In this document: one piece after another, positions 7,510-10,218 of the stretch
Position numbering within the stretch: the first letter of the stretch is position 1
How the letters are laid out: every line of letters starts with the position of its first letter
NCBI GenBank assembly: GCA_015661745.1
Contig: DQVL01000037.1
Span: 1 to 10,218, forward strand
Length of the DNA: 10,218 bases
Origin: Thermoprotei archaeon
GTDB taxonomy: Archaea; Thermoproteota; Nitrososphaeria; Geothermarchaeales; JDFR-13
Direction of reading: 5' to 3'
The notes under the pieces: model-generated
Told to the model about the DNA's origin: nothing
The model's input: only the letters and a program-made list of their open reading frames with translations
The model's database searches: none
Position numbers and translations under genes: made by a program

Positions 7510-8414
7510 ACCCTTCCTTCCCTATCACCTAATAAATTACTTATATCCTCTATTATTCTTGTAAACTCCATTGGAAGAATGATCTTGGTTGACTCACCCC
7601 TAGCCATCTCCTTAAGAGTATCTAGGTATTGGAGAGCCATCGTATTACTATCAAGATTTCTAGCTACCGCCAATATCTTATCTAAAGCCAATGCATAACC
7701 CTCAGCCCTCAATATTAACGAACGTTTCTCACCCTCAGCCTTTAATATAGCACTCTGCTTCTCACCCTCAGCAACCAATATAGCACTCTCCTTCCTCCCT
7801 TCAGCCTCAGTAACCATCGCCCTCCTATTACGTTCAGCACTCATCTGTCTAATCATAGCATCCTGCACATCTTTTGGAGGCATTATCTCTCTGATCTCTA
7901 CACTAGTTATTTTAACACCCCACCTACCCGTGACTTCATCAAGTTTAACCCTTAATATATTATTTATCTGCTCCCTCCTAGCCAATACAGAATCTAAATC
8001 AATATCACCGATAACCGCTCTAAGTGTTGTGGTAGCTATACCCATTGCAGCACCTTTAAAATCACGTATATTCAGGACGCTACCTAGGGGATCAATAACC
8101 TTAAAATATATAAGAAAGTCAATGTCTACAGGGGCGTTATCCCTAGTGATACATGTCTGCCGTGACACCTCTATATACTGCTCCCTCAGATCAACCTTCA
8201 CAGGCCTATCTATGAAGGGGATAAGGAATATGATACCTGGACCCTTCACATCTATTACCCTACCAAGTCTAAACACGACTAGACGTTCATACTCCCTAAC
8301 AACCCTTATAGATGCATTCAAAAGTAATATAAGTACAATTACGATGACAAGGGCTAAAATAAGACTGCCTAAATCTATGACCACCTGTAAAATAAAATCT
8401 TTAAGAACCATCAT
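7506..8414 (-). CDS. Stomatin-like SPFH/band 7 membrane protein
   Basis: A 302-residue stomatin/prohibitin-family protein: a short N-terminus, one hydrophobic segment at about 13-33, and the band 7 (SPFH) domain at about 36-195, starting RVVREYERLVVFRLGR and containing GPGIIFLIPFID. Next come a charged helical region with three 11-residue repeats (204-236) and a C-terminal oligomerisation part with NTMALQYLDTLKEMARG (about 258-273), as in archaeal stomatins. Such proteins form multimeric rings or scaffolds in the membrane and are substrates or partners of NfeD, which is encoded directly downstream with a 4-base overlap. The start has two adjacent ATG codons (8414 and 8411) and no Shine-Dalgarno, so a leaderless message is likely. 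A perfect inverted repeat at 8422-8437 lies directly upstream. Confidence 0.93.
   Translation of the reverse strand: MMVLKDFILQVVIDLGSLILALVIVIVLILLLNASIRVVREYERLVVFRLGRVIDVKGPGIIFLIPFIDRPVKVDLREQYIEVSRQTCITRDNAPVDIDFLIYFKVIDPLGSVLNIRDFKGAAMGIATTTLRAVIGDIDLDSVLARREQINNILRVKLDEVTGRWGVKITSVEIREIMPPKDVQDAMIRQMSAERNRRAMVTEAEGRKESAILVAEGEKQSAILKAEGEKRSLILRAEGYALALDKILAVARNLDSNTMALQYLDTLKEMARGESTKIILPMEFTRIIEDISNLLGDREGRV
7707..7805 (-). repeat. Three 33-base imperfect tandem repeats inside the stomatin gene
   Basis: Residues 204-236 are three successive 11-residue units, AEGRKESAILV, AEGEKQSAILK and AEGEKRSLILR, followed by another AEG. In DNA they are imperfect 33-base repeats, visible on the plus strand as repeated CACCCTCAGC and AATATAGCACTC. 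An 11-residue period suits a right-handed helical bundle. Similar AEGE-rich repeats are typical of the stomatin/prohibitin helical region. Confidence 0.8.
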
Positions 8415-8421
8415 ACTAATA

Positions 8422-8437
8422 AGATATTGTAATATCT
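8422..8437. promoter_or_regulatory. Perfect inverted repeat upstream of the stomatin gene (possible operator)
   Basis: AGATATT-GT-AATATCT is a 7-base perfect inverted repeat with a 2-base centre. It lies 8-23 bases before the stomatin ATG, between the probable TATA box and the start codon, where a bound dimer would block initiation. No regulator can be named, and in AT-rich DNA one such repeat per window is not unlikely by chance. Confidence 0.35.
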
Positions 8438-8448
8438 ATCAAATATAC

Positions 8449-8489
8449 CTTGATATATTTATTGTCTTTTTAATTAAATGTATATCAAG
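8449..8489. repeat. 9-base inverted repeat in the divergent promoter region
   Basis: CTTGATATA (8449-8457) and TATATCAAG (8481-8489) are exact reverse complements, with centres 32 bases apart (about three helical turns). They lie in the 194-base region between the divergent stomatin and aminotransferase genes. A pair of binding sites is possible; nothing else in this gap could be identified apart from promoter-like AT boxes. Confidence 0.3.
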
Positions 8490-8575
8490 ATTTTTATTAA
8501 TCATGTAAATATATTAGTAACACAGATATCTATACCTAACTAAAATATATTATTTATGTCTAGGTGAATATAATG

Positions 8576-8585
8576 TGATTAAATC
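8576..8585 (+). promoter_or_regulatory. Putative promoter of the aminotransferase gene
   Basis: GTGATTAAATC has a TTAAAT box centred about 27 bases before ATG 8609, the spacing of a leaderless archaeal transcript starting at or next to the ATG. No Shine-Dalgarno precedes that ATG, which agrees with this. Confidence 0.5.
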
Positions 8586-8608
8586 TATCTATAGCCTCTA
8601 TTATTTAT

Positions 8609-9754
8609 ATGGAGAGAGGGGAGGCCACCCACTACAATATATTTAAATTAGCTCAGAAACTTGAGATGGAGGGTAAAGAGGTTATTCATTTCGAGGTGGG
8701 AGACCCATATATAGATATTGATGAAGAGATAAATGAAGAGCTATGTAGAAGGGCTAAGATGGGGTATACACATTATAGCTCTCCATATGGAATAGATGAG
8801 TTTAGAGTCGCCGTCTCAGACTATCTAAAAAATACATTGGGGATAGATATAAATACCGATAATATTTTGGTGACCCCCGGATCAAAATCTGGATTAGAAA
8901 TGTTTATAGAGGTGGTGAGTAAAGAAGTTGAAGACGTTGTTATACTCTACCCCACATGGGGTACATATGAATGGCTCCTCAAATACCATGGAATAAGATT
9001 TAAAGCTATAAAGACACAATATAAGAACTACTGGAGACCATCTGAAGATGACCTTACCCAGATAGAGAACATGGATTTCCAGATGATGATATTACTAAAT
9101 CCATCAAATCCAACCGGGTTAAAACTAGATAATGACTTAATGGATAAACTGGTTGATATAGCCATGTATAAAGACGCTATAATAGTAAGTGATGAAGTCT
9201 ATTACCAGACGATATATGACGAGAACTACATAGAAAAGTATCCCTCCATACTAAAATATGAATATGAATATGGAGTTGCACTACATAGTCTATCAAAGAG
9301 CCATGCAATGACAGGATATAGACTTGGCTGGATAACCGCTAAAAAGGAGTGGATAGATAAGATGGTGAAGATCATACAGCATAGCTATACAAATATACCG
9401 GTCTTCATCCAATACGCCGGTATAAAGGCAATTAAAAATCTAGAGATACCTAAGAGGCTGAGAACTATATATAGGGATAGAACTCTATATATGGCTGAAA
9501 AGCTGGAGAAACTGGGGTTCAGATTTCATAGACCTGATGCTACATTCTATATCTTTGCCGAGGTGCCAGATTATATAACTGATACCTCAGAGTTTATTAT
9601 CAGGCTCTTAAGAGATGAATTAGTTGCATTAGCACCGGGAAATTCATTCGGTGGATATGATAGATTCATAAGATTCTCGGCAGTATATCCAAAGGATAAG
9701 ATAGATGTTGGGATAGATCGTCTAGCAAATTTCCTTATGAAATGGACAAAATAG
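8609..9754 (+). CDS. Class I/II PLP-dependent aminotransferase
   Basis: A fold-type I aminotransferase of the aspartate aminotransferase superfamily, 381 residues, cytoplasmic. Visible motifs: EVGDPYIDI (30-37, the usual G-x-P-D-F site with Y for D); THYSSPYGIDEFR (the substrate-channel YxxxxG region); TPGSKSGLEM (phosphate-binding start); NPSNPTG with N167 contacting the PLP ring; SDEVYYQ with D195 and Y198; the Schiff-base lysine K230 in HSLSKSHAMTGYRLGW; APGNSFG at 342-348; and R355 in FIRFSA, which binds the substrate carboxylate. All catalytic residues are present. The amino-acid specificity cannot be told from sequence; aspartate or alanine type enzymes are both possible. The N-terminus is about ten residues shorter than many relatives: the frame meets TGA at 8576 and has no earlier start codon. 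The promoter spacing supports ATG 8609. Confidence 0.9.
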   Translation: MERGEATHYNIFKLAQKLEMEGKEVIHFEVGDPYIDIDEEINEELCRRAKMGYTHYSSPYGIDEFRVAVSDYLKNTLGIDINTDNILVTPGSKSGLEMFIEVVSKEVEDVVILYPTWGTYEWLLKYHGIRFKAIKTQYKNYWRPSEDDLTQIENMDFQMMILLNPSNPTGLKLDNDLMDKLVDIAMYKDAIIVSDEVYYQTIYDENYIEKYPSILKYEYEYGVALHSLSKSHAMTGYRLGWITAKKEWIDKMVKIIQHSYTNIPVFIQYAGIKAIKNLEIPKRLRTIYRDRTLYMAEKLEKLGFRFHRPDATFYIFAEVPDYITDTSEFIIRLLRDELVALAPGNSFGGYDRFIRFSAVYPKDKIDVGIDRLANFLMKWTK

Positions 9755-9762
9755 GTTGACCA

Positions 9763-9775
9763 AAAATTTTATATA
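9763..9775 (+). promoter_or_regulatory. Putative promoter of the winged-helix regulator locus
   Basis: AAAAATTTTATATA, just after the aminotransferase stop, looks like an A-rich BRE followed by a TATA box. Initiation about 25 bases downstream would fall near 9797, about 15 bases before ATG 9812. This makes ATG 9812 the most natural start of the following, apparently frame-broken gene. Confidence 0.45.
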
Positions 9776-9811
9776 GCTTCAAAAAGAAGAATAATATTTA
9801 ACGATAACATT

Positions 9812-10086
9812 ATGGTGATAAAGGTGATGCCACGCCAATATCTCTAACCCGGGATGAAGCCATAGTCCTCCGTTCAATCCTACTCAACACCCTAAATAAT
9901 AAACAGTTGATCCTACTTAGGGAGATAGCAAAGGGGAGAAAAGCAACTCTAACAGGGATAATCAGGAGGATTTCAGGTGAATATGGAATTCCGTTATCAA
10001 CACTAAAATTTAACTCTTCAAAACTGATTAAATTAGGGATTATTGAAAGATATGGAGTTAATGGTAGAGGAGGAGTAAGACTGTAG
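9812..10086 (+). pseudogene. Winged-helix DNA-binding regulator, apparently frameshifted near its start
   Basis: The frame ending in TAG 10084-10086 encodes a clear winged-helix domain: LNNKQLILLREIAKG (helix 1), ATLTGIIRRISGEYGIP, then STLKFNSSKLIKLGIIERYG (recognition helix and start of the wing). It is open from 9808, yet has no ATG or GTG; its first TTG is at 9907, inside helix 1. The candidate start ATG 9812 (or ATG 9827, with GGTG close by) is in another frame and stops at TAA 9845-9847 after 11 codons. A single missing base between 9812 and 9845 would join the two into a protein of about 90 residues. I infer a frameshift by mutation or sequence error; a short protein from TTG 9907 is a weaker alternative. 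Function is probably transcription control; the target is unknown. Confidence 0.5.
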
Positions 10087-10218
10087 AAACATTGGATAAA
10101 GATGTAGATATGTATGGAGGCCCATCATATAAACTGTATAACGAGTATTATAGAAAGATATTAGATGATGGTGAGGAGTTTATCAACTATATATTTATGC
10201 ATCCAAGTGGGTATGAAA
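10059..10218 (+). CDS. Partial unrecognised reading frame overlapping the regulator end
   Basis: A second frame, shifted by one base relative to the winged-helix frame, is open from just after a TAG near 10068 to the window end. The clearest part follows ATG 10110: MYGGPSYKLYNEYYRKILDD, then GEEFINYIFMHPSG. It is hydrophilic, rich in Tyr, and I recognise no family. ATG 10110 has no good Shine-Dalgarno; the GGAGGAG at about 10069-10075 is too distant, and TTG 10092 is an alternative. It could be a separate gene or, after one more base loss near 10084, the C-terminal part of the regulator. Confidence 0.35.

Noticed and set aside
7930..8508. Plus-strand open frame of 192 codons antisense to the stomatin gene
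   Set aside because: Its length comes from the codon pattern of the real gene on the other strand; the protein is Ser/Thr/Ile-rich without a motif and the stomatin reading is unambiguous.
1..10218. CRISPR array, insertion sequence, tRNA or integration site
   Set aside because: No regularly spaced direct repeats, transposase motifs, terminal inverted repeats with target duplication, or tRNA-like arms were found on reading either strand.

Overview
The window looks like a stretch of thermophilic archaeal chromosome, most likely Thermoproteota (crenarchaeal). The DNA is AT-rich, Arg is mostly AGA/AGG and Ile mostly ATA. Several genes have a TATA-like box about 25 bases before the start codon and no Shine-Dalgarno, which suggests leaderless transcripts. 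Marker content agrees: an archaeal Taw1 (wyosine tRNA modification), a HerA-NurA DNA-end-resection pair and a stomatin/NfeD pair. The order or genus cannot be fixed from sequence reading alone.

Left part (1-4913), all on the minus strand: taw1, then nurA and herA as a tightly coupled operon (TAATG overlap), then the start of a gene with a SAM-methyltransferase-like glycine motif. That last gene is interrupted by an in-frame TAA 21 codons after its ATG and leaves the window at base 1. HerA is a hexameric DNA translocase and NurA its partner nuclease. Both are present, both are longer than the characterised Sulfolobus proteins, and mre11/rad50 are not next to them.

Centre (4914-6264): a 124-base divergent promoter region separates taw1 from a plus-strand gene for a soluble protein with two tandem PhoU-like plus RCK_C (TrkA-C) units. 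It is probably a regulatory subunit for ion or phosphate transport. It converges on the nfeD gene, with a T-rich terminator in the 48-base gap.

Right part (6265-10218): stomatin and nfeD form a two-gene minus-strand operon with an ATGA overlap, the known membrane protease/scaffold pair. A 194-base divergent region with two inverted repeats follows, then a plus-strand PLP-dependent aminotransferase. After it come a promoter-like box and a small winged-helix regulator reading frame that has no usable start in its own frame. It overlaps a further, shifted open frame running off the end. This right-edge locus and the left-edge methyltransferase both look broken, by mutation or by sequence error.

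No rRNA, tRNA, CRISPR array, insertion sequence or integration site was seen. The least explained parts are the oversized HerA-NurA pair, the duplicated PhoU-RCK_C protein with no transporter beside it, and the two interrupted genes at the edges.
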